Assembly: GCA_021773835.1 (NCBI GenBank)
Contig: JAJFJQ010000028.1
Location: 248,001 to 312,000, forward strand
DNA: 64,000 nucleotides
Source of the DNA: Gammaproteobacteria bacterium
GTDB lineage: Bacteria > Pseudomonadota > Gammaproteobacteria > Ga0077536
Reading direction: 5' to 3'
This document shows, one piece after another, positions 19,105 to 28,635 of the stretch (positions are counted from its first letter, which is position 1; every line of letters starts with the position of its first letter). Below the pieces are notes generated by a model, which saw nothing but the letters and a program-made list of their open reading frames with translations, made no database searches and was not told the DNA's origin. The position numbers and the translations under genes were made by a program.

Positions 19105-19728
19105 TTAAGGTCGGGTGGACCCTATTTTCGGTTTTAGCGCGTACGCGACTTTGTATTCGTCGAGCAACGCAATGGTTTCCACCATCGGCAAGCCTACGAC
19201 GTTAGAATAACTACCATCGATTCGTTCGACGAATGCGCCGCCTAGCCCTTGGATGGCGTACGCGCCCGCCTTATCTTGAGGTTCGCCGCTTTCCCAATAA
19301 CGATCTATTTCGACTGGTTCAATGTCCCGAAATTTTACTCGCGTTCTTACGCTCTTCACCGTTACGCCACGGTGCATAATGGCAAGCCCAGAATGAACTT
19401 CGTGCCAACGTCCAGATAACCGTGAGAGCATTTCACGCGCCTGTTCAATCGCACATGGTTTGCCTAATATCAGACGGTCAATGGTGACCGTTGTATCGGC
19501 CGCCAAGACCGGAATAGAGTGCCTGTGTTTCGCGCTCACCGCCTCCGCCTTGTAGAGCGCCAATCGTCTTACATAGACATCCGGCGCTTCCTCAGTTTTG
19601 GGGGATTCGTCGATTTCCGCGGGAACGACCGAGAAGGCGACGCCAAGCTGTTGCAAAATTTCATTTCGACGAGGCGATGCAGAGGCGAGAACCAAATCAC
19701 AATCGCCCGGGGCCATATGCTCAGTCAT
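19105..19728 (-). CDS. maf: Maf-family nucleoside triphosphate pyrophosphatase
   Basis: House-cleaning pyrophosphatase that hydrolyses non-canonical or dTTP/UTP/m7GTP nucleotides depending on subfamily. Family motifs: ASASPRR near residue 15 and the AADTTVTIDRLILGKP segment. 207 aa. Last gene of the leuS-to-maf run; its order with rlmH, rsfS and nadD is conserved in gammaproteobacteria. Which subfamily (YhdE or YceF type) I cannot settle. Confidence 0.92.
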   Translation of the reverse strand: MTEHMAPGDCDLVLASASPRRNEILQQLGVAFSVVPAEIDESPKTEEAPDVYVRRLALYKAEAVSAKHRHSIPVLAADTTVTIDRLILGKPCAIEQAREMLSRLSGRWHEVHSGLAIMHRGVTVKSVRTRVKFRDIEPVEIDRYWESGEPQDKAGAYAIQGLGGAFVERIDGSYSNVVGLPMVETIALLDEYKVAYALKPKIGSTRP

Positions 19729-19767
19729 CGAAGGTCGACCGCTTCAGAAGATGTCGTGTTACAAACG

Positions 19768-20229
19768 CTAGGCACGATGGTAGGGGTGATTGTGCAACAC
19801 GCTCCAAGCACGATATAGCTGTTCGGACAAAACAACCCGTGCAAGTTGGTGCGGCAGTGTGAGTCGGGACAGTGACCAATGATGATTTGCGCGATTTATA
19901 AGGGCCGGATTGAGGCCCTCGGCGCCGCCAATTATGCACACGACGTCATTGTATCCCTGGCGCCATGATTCGAGCTTTACTGCCAACTCCTTGGTAGACC
20001 ACTGCGCGCCTTTTTCATCCAACGCCACAATGCAGGCACCACGAGGGCAGTGATGAAGCAAGCGCTCCGCTTCTTTTTCAAGTTGTGCGCTTTTTGGAAT
20101 TTGCTTTATTGGCGATATTTCGCGAACAATAATTTCAACTTGGCCACGCAGACGCTTTAAATACTCGTCCGTCGCTTGTGCCACCCACCCGCGCGGACGT
20201 TTTGTGACACACAGGATATGAAATCGCAT
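19768..20229 (-). CDS. rlmH: 23S rRNA pseudouridine-1915 N3-methyltransferase RlmH
   Basis: SPOUT-class methyltransferase modifying helix 69 of 23S rRNA. Knot-forming motifs CIIGGAEGLNPALI and SLSRLTLPHQLARVVLSEQLYRA are present near the C-terminus. 153 aa against 155 in E. coli. ATG start. It lies 39 bases before maf and 90 after rsfS. Confidence 0.96.
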   Translation of the reverse strand: MRFHILCVTKRPRGWVAQATDEYLKRLRGQVEIIVREISPIKQIPKSAQLEKEAERLLHHCPRGACIVALDEKGAQWSTKELAVKLESWRQGYNDVVCIIGGAEGLNPALINRANHHWSLSRLTLPHQLARVVLSEQLYRAWSVLHNHPYHRA

Positions 20230-20319
20230 CTATTCGATGAGTGCCTTTGAGACCAACCGCGGCTGCACGTTAATTATCCTTTATGGGAGGTCTATGAGAT
20301 TGCATACCGGCAGCGAATA

Positions 20320-20694
20320 TCAGGAGTCGAGCGTCATAGTTGCCGCGCTTGCTCCGAGTTGGGATTGATCCCAGAGCTTTTCCAATTGGTAGAAGTCTCG
20401 CGTTTCAGGTCGCATGGTGTGGACAACTACATCTCCGAAATCGATCAAGACCCAGTCACCTGCTTTCTCCCCTTCAATACCAAGGGGACGAACATCTTTT
20501 TTGCGCGCCGCTTCGAGTACGCGATCCATCAGTGCCTTCACTTGTCGGCTAGATCGACCGGAAGCGACCACCATATAGTCTGTGATCGAGGTCATGCTTC
20601 GAACATCTAGGACCCGAATATCCTCTGCTTTACCATCGTCGAGTGACATCGTGACCAACTTGAGCAACGCTTCCGGCGCTAATTCCGCGTTCAT
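20320..20694 (-). CDS. rsfS: Ribosomal silencing factor RsfS
   Basis: Binds L14 on the 50S subunit and blocks subunit joining under starvation. Conserved core VRSMTSITDYMVVASGRSSRQV, then EGEKAGDWVLIDFGDVVVH and RDFYQLEKLW. The ATG at 20694 sits one base after the nadD stop and gives 124 aa; a TTG 12 codons upstream inside nadD is unlikely. The tail after the core is Ala/Ser/Thr-rich and not conserved. Confidence 0.95.
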   Translation of the reverse strand: MNAELAPEALLKLVTMSLDDGKAEDIRVLDVRSMTSITDYMVVASGRSSRQVKALMDRVLEAARKKDVRPLGIEGEKAGDWVLIDFGDVVVHTMRPETRDFYQLEKLWDQSQLGASAATMTLDS

Positions 20695-20695
20695 A

Positions 20696-21355
20696 TCAAT
20701 CTGCACTCCGATACAGTTGTCGTTGTTCAATTAGTCGCTGCACAGTCGATGATACCAAGTAGCTGATATCACGACCGCCGGCAATGCGAAGGCGGATATC
20801 CGACGACGATATCGGTAGCAAAGGGATCGGTTGGAAATAGATCCGACCAAAAAGTTCATCGCGCAACGCATCAGGATCTGTTGCTTGCACTGCCTCTATA
20901 AGACGCTGCAAGCGTGGGTCGAGCGCGGAATCCGCGTCGGGTCGAGCGACGATCACGATATGGCAGAAGCTTAGTAACTCTTGCCATCGATGCCAGCCAC
21001 AGAGCCCATGAAATGCGTCAGCACCGAGGAGTAAACAGATGGGGTGGTTGCTAAACTCTACACGCAGGCTTTCTAATGAATCAATCGTATACGAAATCCC
21101 GCCACGCCGAAGTTCGCGGTCGTCAGCGATGAGGCGTTCGCCGTCCGCAACCGAAAGAAGCATCTCTAACCGCGTTTTGGCCGAAACCACAGGCGGTTCG
21201 CGATGGTTTGGTAAATTCAACGGAAGCATGCGCACAGCGCCTAGGTTCAATAATTCATAAACCTCTAGCGCTAAACGCAAGTGCCCTACGTGCACCGGAT
21301 CGAAGGTGCCGCCGAGAATGCCGATCGGTGCCGCTCGAGATACCCGATGGATCAT
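20696..21355 (-). CDS. nadD: Nicotinate-nucleotide adenylyltransferase NadD
   Basis: Makes nicotinate adenine dinucleotide from NaMN and ATP. The nucleotidyltransferase signature GTFDPVHVGHLR lies at residues 16-27 and the second motif ISSSDIRLRI near the C-terminus. 219 aa. ATG start. Tightly coupled to rsfS. It complements nadA elsewhere in the window in NAD synthesis. Confidence 0.96.
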   Translation of the reverse strand: MIHRVSRAAPIGILGGTFDPVHVGHLRLALEVYELLNLGAVRMLPLNLPNHREPPVVSAKTRLEMLLSVADGERLIADDRELRRGGISYTIDSLESLRVEFSNHPICLLLGADAFHGLCGWHRWQELLSFCHIVIVARPDADSALDPRLQRLIEAVQATDPDALRDELFGRIYFQPIPLLPISSSDIRLRIAGGRDISYLVSSTVQRLIEQRQLYRSAD

Positions 21356-21406
21356 TGGTTATTTCGTGGGCGCGATCATTTTTTCCGGCGATCTACTTTG
21401 ATCGGC

Positions 21407-22696
21407 TTAACCACGCACATGCCCGTCGCCGATAACGATCCATTTCTGCGATGTTAGCCCGGTCAGACCGACAGGCCCACGTGCATGAATTTTATCTGTA
21501 CTAATACCAACCTCGGCCCCGAGGCCGTATTCATAACCATCCGCGAACCGGGTGGAGGCATTTACCATCACGGAACTTGAGTCTACCTCAGCCATGAAGC
21601 GCCGCGCGGCTGCAAGATCCTCGGTCACGATGCAATCCGTGTGTTGTGACCCGTATTGGCGAATGTGCTCGATCGCCTGATCGATATCGTCAACGATTCG
21701 TATCGACAGGATCGGGGCAAGATATTCCGCGTACCAATCTTCTTCGGTTGCCGCCGTAACATCGGCGTGAAGTGCTTGCGCACCCGTGCAGCCACGCAAA
21801 TCAACGCCCAGCTCACGATACGCCTCGATTAGTCGTGGCAGCACTTGCTCGGCAATGGGCTTGGCGACCAGTAGCGTCTCCATGGTGTTACACGTCCCGT
21901 AGCGTTGCGTCTTGGAGTTAAGCGCAACATCAAAGGCCTTGTTGTGATCGGCCGATGCATCGAGGTAGACATGGCACACGCCATCCAAGTGCTTTATTAC
22001 CGGCATGCGTGCTTCACGGGAAACACGTTCGATTAACCCTTTACCGCCGCGGGGCACTATCACATCAACCCACTGGGAAGCGCCGAGTAATGCACCCACT
22101 GCGGCCCGATCACCGACATCCAACACTTGCACCGCGGCCTCCGGCAATTCGGCACGACGCAGACCTTCAGAGATACAAGCGGCGATCGCAGCATTGGACT
22201 TTAGTGCCTCCGAACCGCCGCGCAGGATAGCCGCATTGCCCGATTTCAGGCATAACGCGGCGGCGTCCGCGGTTACGTTCGGCCGCGACTCGTAGATGAT
22301 TCCGATGACGCCAATCGGCACCCGCATTTGTCCGACCTGAATGCCTGAAGGGCGGTAGCGCAGGTCGGTTGTCTCCCCTACCGGATCCGGCAGATCTGCA
22401 ACCTCGCGCAAGCCCGTGGCCATCGCCGCGATCCGCTCTGGGTTTAGCTGCAAACGATCAAGCAGCGCTTTATCGAGTGCACTGGCTGCCGCTAGATCTT
22501 CAATGTTCGCCGCCAAGATCGCGGCTTCTGCCTCTTCGATGTTGTGGGCAATTAACTTTAGTGCGTCATTTTTTGACTGCGTAGTGGCGCGCGCCATCTC
22601 CACAGCAGCCGCTCGCGCACGCTTGCCGATGGCATCGATGTATGACCCGCTGTCAAAGTGTTCGACCTGGCCTAGTTTATCTACCCTTCTGCTCAT
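21407..22696 (-). CDS. proA: Gamma-glutamyl phosphate reductase ProA
   Basis: Second step of proline synthesis: reduces gamma-glutamyl phosphate to glutamate semialdehyde with NADPH. Aldehyde-dehydrogenase fold; the catalytic cysteine is in [12 protein letters not shown], and the [12 protein letters not shown] and [14 protein letters not shown] segments are typical. Start at the ATG at 22696 rather than the TTG just before it; 429 aa. The partner proB is not in the window; proA sits between holA and nadD, an order known in several gammaproteobacteria. Confidence 0.96.
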   Translation of the reverse strand: MSRRVDKLGQVEHFDSGSYIDAIGKRARAAAVEMARATTQSKNDALKLIAHNIEEAEAAILAANIEDLAAASALDKALLDRLQLNPERIAAMATGLREVADLPDPVGETTDLRYRPSGIQVGQMRVPIGVIGIIYESRPNVTADAAALCLKSGNAAILRGGSEALKSNAAIAACISEGLRRAELPEAAVQVLDVGDRAAVGALLGASQWVDVIVPRGGKGLIERVSREARMPVIKHLDGVCHVYLDASADHNKAFDVALNSKTQRYGTCNTMETLLVAKPIAEQVLPRLIEAYRELGVDLRGCTGAQALHADVTAATEEDWYAEYLAPILSIRIVDDIDQAIEHIRQYGSQHTDCIVTEDLAAARRFMAEVDSSSVMVNASTRFADGYEYGLGAEVGISTDKIHARGPVGLTGLTSQKWIVIGDGHVRG

Positions 22697-22720
22697 CAAT
22701 CATCATTCTATATTTCGTGC

Positions 22721-23731
22721 TTAAACCTTGCGCGCCAGCTCGAGACACATCCATTCCAATTCATCCCAAGCGTTGCCGGGCAACGCCCCTTTGATGATCC
22801 TATCAAGGCGAATACTGTCCCGAAACATCCGGGTCATTCGCCCTGTTGAGATGTGCTCCAGCGTCCTCTTTACCGGCCGCGCACGCGAACTCCACACATT
22901 ATGCGCATTTAGAACTGATTGCACCGATTTACCGGCAGCGACATCGACGGCCATGTAGGCCAACTTCCGTAGTTCACGATTGAGTGCCCAGCCGATAACG
23001 ACCGCCTCGGTCCCTTCCTCGCGCAATCCGCGCAACATTCGAACCGCCTTGGCGCCGTCGCCGGACAAGGTGATGTCGATCAGGCCGAAAACGTCGTATC
23101 TCGCGCTATCGACAATCGAGCCGAGGACGAGGTCAACATCGACCTCCCCTTGGTCTACTAGCAAACTTAGCTTATCCAACTCCTGCGCTGCTGCCAGTAG
23201 ATTTCCTTCCGCGCGAACGGCGATGATTTCGGCTGCGCCTGTGGTTAACCGCATGCCGAGCTTTTCTGCGCGTCTAACTATCCACCGATCGAGTTCGGAC
23301 AAGGCGATTTGGCGCACCTGGACAGTTACCCCAACAGAGTCGATAGCCTTAAACCATTTCCCTTTTTGTGCGTTCTTATCGAGTCGATCTGCGCTTATCA
23401 GAAAGATATCCGCTAAATCTTCACGGCTAAGTAGGTCAAGCAAAATCGCGCTGCCGGTCTTATCGGGTTTACGCCCGCCAAGTCGAATCTCTATCAATCG
23501 GCGCTCTGCGAACAGCGACATCTCATTCGTTTCGCTGAGCAATTGGTGCCAATCGAATTTCGCATCAACGTCGAAGAGGAGCCGTTCAGACGTACCGGAG
23601 GCTCGTGCAGCGGCGCGTACCAAGTCAGAGCATTCAGCGCATTGCAATGGTTCGTCGCCGAAGATTAGATAGACTTGTGCCAGGCCAGTATTTTCCAGCT
23701 GAGCGCTGAGCTTATCTGGTGTTACATGCAC
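22721..23731 (-). CDS. holA: DNA polymerase III delta subunit HolA
   Basis: Clamp-loader subunit that opens the beta sliding clamp. AAA+-like fold with the family segments VYLIFGDEPLQCAE at the N-terminus and AVRAEGNLLAAAQELDKLSLL in the middle. 336 aa, typical. GTG start with GGAG seven bases upstream. It follows lptE by 147 bases, as in the common leuS-lptE-holA order. Confidence 0.93.
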   Translation of the reverse strand: MHVTPDKLSAQLENTGLAQVYLIFGDEPLQCAECSDLVRAAARASGTSERLLFDVDAKFDWHQLLSETNEMSLFAERRLIEIRLGGRKPDKTGSAILLDLLSREDLADIFLISADRLDKNAQKGKWFKAIDSVGVTVQVRQIALSELDRWIVRRAEKLGMRLTTGAAEIIAVRAEGNLLAAAQELDKLSLLVDQGEVDVDLVLGSIVDSARYDVFGLIDITLSGDGAKAVRMLRGLREEGTEAVVIGWALNRELRKLAYMAVDVAAGKSVQSVLNAHNVWSSRARPVKRTLEHISTGRMTRMFRDSIRLDRIIKGALPGNAWDELEWMCLELARKV

Positions 23732-23878
23732 CTGAATGCTCCATTAACAATGGTCGAGGCGACCAGGCAATATTGACTTGATGAACTTTCTGCGTTCCGA
23801 GCCATCGTCAAAAAGCATCGTCGTGACTTGCCAGCGACCTTATGGAAGGTGTTTGGCGTTGCGCAATAGGCGTAGAGG

Positions 23879-24394
23879 CTATGAGGAAGAGGCGTCGATT
23901 TCTACCGCTTCCAAACGCCGTAAGATCGTCGCTGCCGCATCTTGCGACAGCTCTCGCTTGATTGTCGATTCTTGCTCGATGGTTCCAAGTAGAGAGTTCT
24001 CATCGAACACAAAATCCTGGACCCAATTTAATCTTTCTAGCGGTGACAATAACGTACCGTCCTTCGCTCGCACCGAAAAATCGACCTGCAAGGCCACTTC
24101 TACTTCCCGCACTTTTCCAGTATCCGGATCTACCGACAGTACGCGACGATCGAATGATTCGTTGATTAGCTCCAAAATAACTTGGGCATCAGTTTTAGTT
24201 GCTAGTTTCACCCCACCGTAACTAAGCTCCGTGACCACCGCTCGGCGCAAATTCTCAGCGGCGGTTGCACTTAAATACGCCGACTTTATCGCAGAATTGT
24301 TCGGTCGCATTCCGCGCAAGTACCAATCGGCGCAGCCAGCAAGGCCGCTCACCATGGCAAGCACGACAACAATTGATATTTGGCCCAGACGCAT
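23879..24394 (-). CDS. lptE: LPS-assembly lipoprotein LptE
   Basis: Outer-membrane lipoprotein plug of the LptD translocon that inserts lipopolysaccharide. Lipobox ends at Cys21 (SGLAGC). Then WYLRG and a short alpha/beta domain ending in AAATILRRLEAVEI, like other LptE proteins. 171 aa. It lies 7 bases after leuS. Sequence conservation in this family is low, so position after leuS is part of the evidence. Confidence 0.9.
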   Translation of the reverse strand: MRLGQISIVVVLAMVSGLAGCADWYLRGMRPNNSAIKSAYLSATAAENLRRAVVTELSYGGVKLATKTDAQVILELINESFDRRVLSVDPDTGKVREVEVALQVDFSVRAKDGTLLSPLERLNWVQDFVFDENSLLGTIEQESTIKRELSQDAAATILRRLEAVEIDASSS

Positions 24395-24401
24395 ACGGGG
24401 A

Positions 24402-26993
24402 TTATCGCACGACTATGTTAATTAAGCGCCCTGGAACATGGACCATTTTTACGACCGATTTCGCAACGATTGCCCGTTGGACATTCGGATCGGCAAGCGC
24501 CATAGACTCCATTTCGGCTTCTGAACAATCCGCAGCGACCTCGATTTCAGCGCGTTTCTTACCATTAACTTGCACGACCATCACAATTTCGTCACGTACC
24601 AGTGCGCGCTCGTCAGCAGCGGGCCAAGGTGCGTCCAGCAGCAATTCGGACTCATGGCCTAGGCCGCGCCACAACTCGTCCGTACAATGAGGCACAATTG
24701 GTGCTAATAACAAAACCGCGGTTTCGAGCCCCTCTTGCAGCACCGCACGGCCTTGATCAGTATCTTGCCGATTACGTGAAAGGGCATTGATCATTTCCAT
24801 TACCGCCGCTATCGCCGTATTGAATTTGTAGCGGCGCGCGACGTCGTCGGTTACTTTGACTATGGTCTCGTGAACCTGGCGGCGTAACGCTTTCAAATCA
24901 GCATCCAATGCGTTTGGGTCAAGCGCCACCGTCGGTCCTTTTTGCGTATGCGCATAGGTTAAACGCCACAGACTCTTAATAAATCGAAAAGCGCCTTCGA
25001 CTGCGTTGTCCGACCATTCCAAGGTGTGATCTGGTGGCGCCGCGAACATCGTATAGAGACGAACGGTATCGGCACCATAACGTTCGATTAAGGACTGCGG
25101 ATCGACCCCGTTGTTTTTCGACTTCGACATCTTCTCGATTGCGCCGATCTCAACCGGTTTGCCGTCCGCGCTCAAGCGCGCGACTACGGCGCGCCCTTTT
25201 TCGTCCGTTTCGACTTCAACTTCCGAGGGACTGAAGTACTGTGGCTTCGAGTTGGCAATTTCACGAAAGTAGGTTTCTTTACACACCATTCCTTGGGTTA
25301 GGAGCCGAGTGAACGGCTCACCTGCCGTCACCAATCCGGTGTCGCGCATCAATTTTTGAAAAAAACGCGCATACAATAAATGCAGCACGGCATGCTCGAT
25401 GCCACCGATGTAGATATCTACCGGCATCCAATATTCGACACGCTCGTCGACCATCGCCGCATCTACATCCGGGCAACAAAACCGGGCGAAATACCATGAA
25501 GACTCAAAGAAGGTATCGAAGGTATCCGTTTCGCGCATCGCTTTAGCGCCGGTCTGCGGGTGCTCAGTGTCGACAAAATCCGGCATCGATTTTAGTGGCG
25601 ACAATACACCCTGTCCTTCAATGTTCTCTGGCAAGACCACCGGCAACCGATCCGCCGACTCCGCGGAGAGCTCCCCGTCAGCGTCATACAGCATTGGGAT
25701 CGGACAACCCCAGTAACGTTGCCGTGAGACTAACCAATCGCGGAGTCGAAACTGTACCCGTCGCTCGGCAAGCTTCGCCGCCTCCAGACGGCTCGCGATG
25801 GCATCAAAAGCTGCAGCAAAATCGAGCCCATCGTATTCAGCACTATTACCCAGAAGCCCCTTTTCGGTGTACGCACAATCATCCACCCCAGGGTCTTCAC
25901 CGTCAGCCGCGAAGATGACCTGCGTGATTGGGAGCTGATAGGTGGTGGCAAATTCCCAATCTCTTTGGTCATGACCGGGAACCGACATTACCGCGCCGGT
26001 GCCGTAACCCATCAGTACGAAATTCGCGACCCATACCGGGACTGGATCCCCGGTAAGCGGATGATCAACATTAATGCCGAGTGGCAAACCGCGCTTTTCC
26101 ATCGTCTCTACCGCAACTTCAGAAGTCGACATTGTCGAACAACTTTCGACGAAGGCTCGCACCTGCGGATTGGTCCTAGCAACATTTGAGGCCAGGGGAT
26201 GTTCCGGTGCAACGGCCATATAGGTCACGCCGTAGAGCGTATCGGGACGCGTCGTAAAGACTTCGAGAACGCCGTCGCCAGCGCTCAACGGAAACTTCAC
26301 TTGCAATCCCTCTGAACGGCCGATCCAGTTGCGTTGCATGGTCTTGACCGCTTCTGGCCAACCATCGAGTCGGTCAATGTCTTCGAGCAGTTCATCGGCA
26401 TAGTCAGTGATACGGACAAACCACTGTGGGATCTCGCGACGCTCGACCAACGCACCGGAGCGCCAGCCGCGGCCATCAATCACCTGCTCGTTCGCCAACA
26501 CCGTTTGATCAATCGGGTCCCAATTCACTACCGCCGTTTTTCGATAGACCAGCCCTTTCTCATACAGCTGGGTGAAAAACCACTGTTCCCAACGGTAATA
26601 GCTCGGGTCGCAGGTGGCCAATTCGCGCTCCCAATCGTATCCGAAACCCAAGCGTTGCAACTGTCCCCGCATATAGTCAATGTTGCTGCGCGTCCATTGC
26701 GCGGGCGGGATATTATTTTCGATCGCGGCATTTTCGGCCGGGAGCCCAAACGCATCCCAGCCCATCGGCTGCATCACGTTTTTACCGAGCATGCGCTGGT
26801 AGCGCGAAATCACATCCCCGATGGTGTAGTTCCGCACGTGCCCCATGTGCAAGCGGCCGCTAGGATACGGGAACATCGACAGACAATAGAATTTTTCGCG
26901 GCTACGATCCTCGCTAACCACAAAGGCACGATTATCCTGCCAGGATTTCTGCAATGCCGATTCAATTGCAGCGGGGTCGTAGCGTTCTTCCAT
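24402..26993 (-). CDS. leuS: Leucyl-tRNA synthetase LeuS
   Basis: Class Ia synthetase. HIGH-type motif HMGH at residues 49-52, the CP1 editing domain (about 220-420, with the [20 protein letters not shown] segment) and KMSKS followed by KNNGVDP in the second half, then the anticodon-binding domain. 863 aa, matching the bacterial norm. ATG start. First gene of the run reading down to maf. Confidence 0.98.
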   Translation of the reverse strand: MEERYDPAAIESALQKSWQDNRAFVVSEDRSREKFYCLSMFPYPSGRLHMGHVRNYTIGDVISRYQRMLGKNVMQPMGWDAFGLPAENAAIENNIPPAQWTRSNIDYMRGQLQRLGFGYDWERELATCDPSYYRWEQWFFTQLYEKGLVYRKTAVVNWDPIDQTVLANEQVIDGRGWRSGALVERREIPQWFVRITDYADELLEDIDRLDGWPEAVKTMQRNWIGRSEGLQVKFPLSAGDGVLEVFTTRPDTLYGVTYMAVAPEHPLASNVARTNPQVRAFVESCSTMSTSEVAVETMEKRGLPLGINVDHPLTGDPVPVWVANFVLMGYGTGAVMSVPGHDQRDWEFATTYQLPITQVIFAADGEDPGVDDCAYTEKGLLGNSAEYDGLDFAAAFDAIASRLEAAKLAERRVQFRLRDWLVSRQRYWGCPIPMLYDADGELSAESADRLPVVLPENIEGQGVLSPLKSMPDFVDTEHPQTGAKAMRETDTFDTFFESSWYFARFCCPDVDAAMVDERVEYWMPVDIYIGGIEHAVLHLLYARFFQKLMRDTGLVTAGEPFTRLLTQGMVCKETYFREIANSKPQYFSPSEVEVETDEKGRAVVARLSADGKPVEIGAIEKMSKSKNNGVDPQSLIERYGADTVRLYTMFAAPPDHTLEWSDNAVEGAFRFIKSLWRLTYAHTQKGPTVALDPNALDADLKALRRQVHETIVKVTDDVARRYKFNTAIAAVMEMINALSRNRQDTDQGRAVLQEGLETAVLLLAPIVPHCTDELWRGLGHESELLLDAPWPAADERALVRDEIVMVVQVNGKKRAEIEVAADCSEAEMESMALADPNVQRAIVAKSVVKMVHVPGRLINIVVR

Positions 26994-27159
26994 CGAGTTG
27001 TATCAGTACCGGGGTTGTTGGTGAAACCATGCCGGTCTATTGCTTTTGCAGTAGACGGTAACGGGACCGTGCTTGCGCATTGCGAGCACTTAGTTTGTCA
27101 CCGTCCAAGCGTATTTTCGGCGCGGCCGCAGAGCATACCGTAGGGTCCGGGCACGCGCA

Positions 27160-27195
27160 AAACAGGCCGGCTCCAATATGATCACGGAGCCGGCC
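27160..27195 (-). terminator. Rho-independent terminator after the ComEA-like gene
   Basis: Perfect 10-bp inverted repeat GGCCGGCTCC (27165-27174) and GGAGCCGGCC (27186-27195) with an 11-base loop. Read on the minus strand, the stem is followed by TGTTTTG. It lies about 40 bases beyond the stop of the helix-hairpin-helix gene and upstream of leuS. Confidence 0.75.
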
Positions 27196-27234
27196 CTGGT
27201 AGTTGCGCAGCTTAGGCGCAACCGAGGTGGTTAC

Positions 27235-27504
27235 TTAGCGTTTATCGACGGTTAACTTACTTCGATTTTTTTCCAATGTTGCCCCGCCGATGCCTTTAAC
27301 CAACACTAAGTCGTCGACCGAGGCAAACGGGCCATTTGCTTCGCGATAGGCGACTATTGCCTCCGCACGAGCCGGACCGATGCCAGTGATGGTAGCGGCA
27401 ATCGTACTCGCGTCTGCGGCGTTGATGTCGATGGACTCGGCGTTGGCGTGGCCAATGACGAGACACAATAGGCAGGTTACTAAGATGCTTCTTAACGTGA
27501 TCAT
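27235..27504 (-). CDS. Secreted ComEA-like helix-hairpin-helix protein
   Basis: Short exported DNA-binding protein. Signal peptide about residues 1-22, then a tandem HhH unit: SIDINAADASTIAATITGIGPARAEAIVAYR and FASVDDLVLVKGIGGATLEK. It resembles the C-terminal half of ComEA, the periplasmic DNA receptor in natural transformation, but single-domain versions like this also occur outside competence systems. ATG at 27504 with GGAG six bases upstream; 89 aa. It is a single-gene unit closed by a strong terminator. Confidence 0.88.
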   Translation of the reverse strand: MITLRSILVTCLLCLVIGHANAESIDINAADASTIAATITGIGPARAEAIVAYREANGPFASVDDLVLVKGIGGATLEKNRSKLTVDKR

Positions 27505-27746
27505 TGTCTTCTCCTTCCTTGGATACCGGGTGGTCACCCGGGTGATAAAGGCCACCACCATGGCAGCCTTACCTCAGAATACTAGAGCCATTGCTCGAAA
27601 CCAAGTACCCAGTTGCCACACTCAACAGTGAAATTCCGCCGACGATACCGCGACCGGGCGAGACACCGTTTCGGACCGGTGTTGGCCCGATCGGATGTAA
27701 AGCCTTGAACGATGGCGTTTAATTTACAATAAACCATTGAATTAGA

Positions 27747-27770
27747 TACGTATTTCGTGAACCATACGTA
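27747..27770. promoter_or_regulatory. Palindrome TACGTAT-N10-ATACGTA upstream of the phoB promoter
   Basis: Perfect 7-bp half-sites 27747-27753 and 27764-27770, centres 17 bases apart, ending 15 bases before the Pho box. It looks like a dimeric-regulator operator or a short hairpin. Regulator unknown. Confidence 0.45.
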
Positions 27771-27785
27771 ACGGGCTGAGCAAAA

Positions 27786-27819
27786 TTGTCACACGCTCGT
27801 AATGAATCAAGCATAGGAT
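27786..27819 (+). promoter_or_regulatory. Candidate Pho box and -10 element of phoB
   Basis: Half-sites TTGTCAC (27786-27792) and TCGTAAT (27797-27803) are separated by ACGC. TAGGAT (27814-27819) follows after 10 bases as a -10. This is the known layout of PhoB-activated promoters, in which the Pho box replaces the -35. The first half-site fits well and the second less so. It would give phoB autoregulation. Confidence 0.6.
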
Positions 27820-27870
27820 CACACTGTTCACCAGAGCACGGCACTGGTTATCACGAGGTGGCTTGAGGCA

Positions 27871-28575
27871 ATGGCAACGATATTAGTTGTTGAAGACGAA
27901 CCCGGGATCCGACAGATGCTCGCTTTCGCAATCGCCGGCGATGGCCACCGCTGCATTGAAGCTGCTGACGCTGCGCAGGCCAACACCGTTTGCACCGGAG
28001 CGCACCCGGATTTGATCTTACTCGATTGGATGCTGCCGGGCATAAGTGGTGTGGATTTCGCACGCCGGATTAAAGGCGACCCAAAGACACGTGACATTCC
28101 CGTAATCATGATAACGGCAAAGGGCGACGAAGCCGACAAGGTCCGTGCGCTCGACAGCGGGGCTGATGACTACATTACGAAACCCTTTTCAACCAATGAA
28201 CTATTGGCGCGCATTAGAGCGGTCATGCGGCGCAGCACAACGATTGACCGGCGTCACGACATCGTTGAGATTGGCGGTGTCCGAATCGATACACAGACGC
28301 ATCGGGTAACGATAAATCAGCAAACCGTTGACTTAAGCCCGACGGAATTTAAACTCCTCCATTTTTTTTCAGTCCACTCAGAGCGGGTCCATACCCGTGG
28401 CCAGTTACTCGACGGGGTATGGGGAAACGATGCCTATGTCGAAGAACGCACCGTCGATGTCCACATCCGACGACTACGCAAACTCCTCGAACCATACGGC
28501 TGCGACCACCTCGTCCAAACGGTCCGTGGCGTCGGCTATCGGTTCTCGGACAGACAGACCAATAGCGCTTCGTGA
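27871..28575 (+). CDS. phoB: Phosphate regulon response regulator PhoB
   Basis: OmpR-type regulator that activates phosphate-starvation genes. Receiver domain residues 1-120 with phosphoacceptor Asp52 (LLDWMLPG) and conserved Lys104 (TKPFS). Winged-helix DNA-binding domain about 130-230 (LSPTEFKLLHFF, VHIRRLRKLL, VQTVRGVGYRF). 234 aa. ATG start with GAGG upstream. Followed by phoR after 60 bases. Confidence 0.97.
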   Translation: MATILVVEDEPGIRQMLAFAIAGDGHRCIEAADAAQANTVCTGAHPDLILLDWMLPGISGVDFARRIKGDPKTRDIPVIMITAKGDEADKVRALDSGADDYITKPFSTNELLARIRAVMRRSTTIDRRHDIVEIGGVRIDTQTHRVTINQQTVDLSPTEFKLLHFFSVHSERVHTRGQLLDGVWGNDAYVEERTVDVHIRRLRKLLEPYGCDHLVQTVRGVGYRFSDRQTNSAS

Positions 28576-28635
28576 TGCGCCCGAACTCCCCATCATCGCA
28601 CTTTCGAGAGATAATAAGGCGACGTCCCACAGCAG

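Larger units (their letters stand above)
27505..27870. other. 366-base divergent region between comEA-like gene and phoB
   Basis: Holds the phoB promoter with its Pho-box-like site (27786-27803) and a separate 24-bp palindromic site (27747-27770). No coding frame is convincing. Confidence 0.7.

Noticed and set aside
22980-23672. 230-aa plus-strand frame opposite holA
   Set aside because: Ser/Arg-rich shadow of holA with no motif and no ribosome-binding site.
26334-27143. 269-aa plus-strand frame opposite leuS
   Set aside because: Antisense to the conserved N-terminal half of leuS; the peptide has no recognisable domain and reflects codon bias of the real gene.
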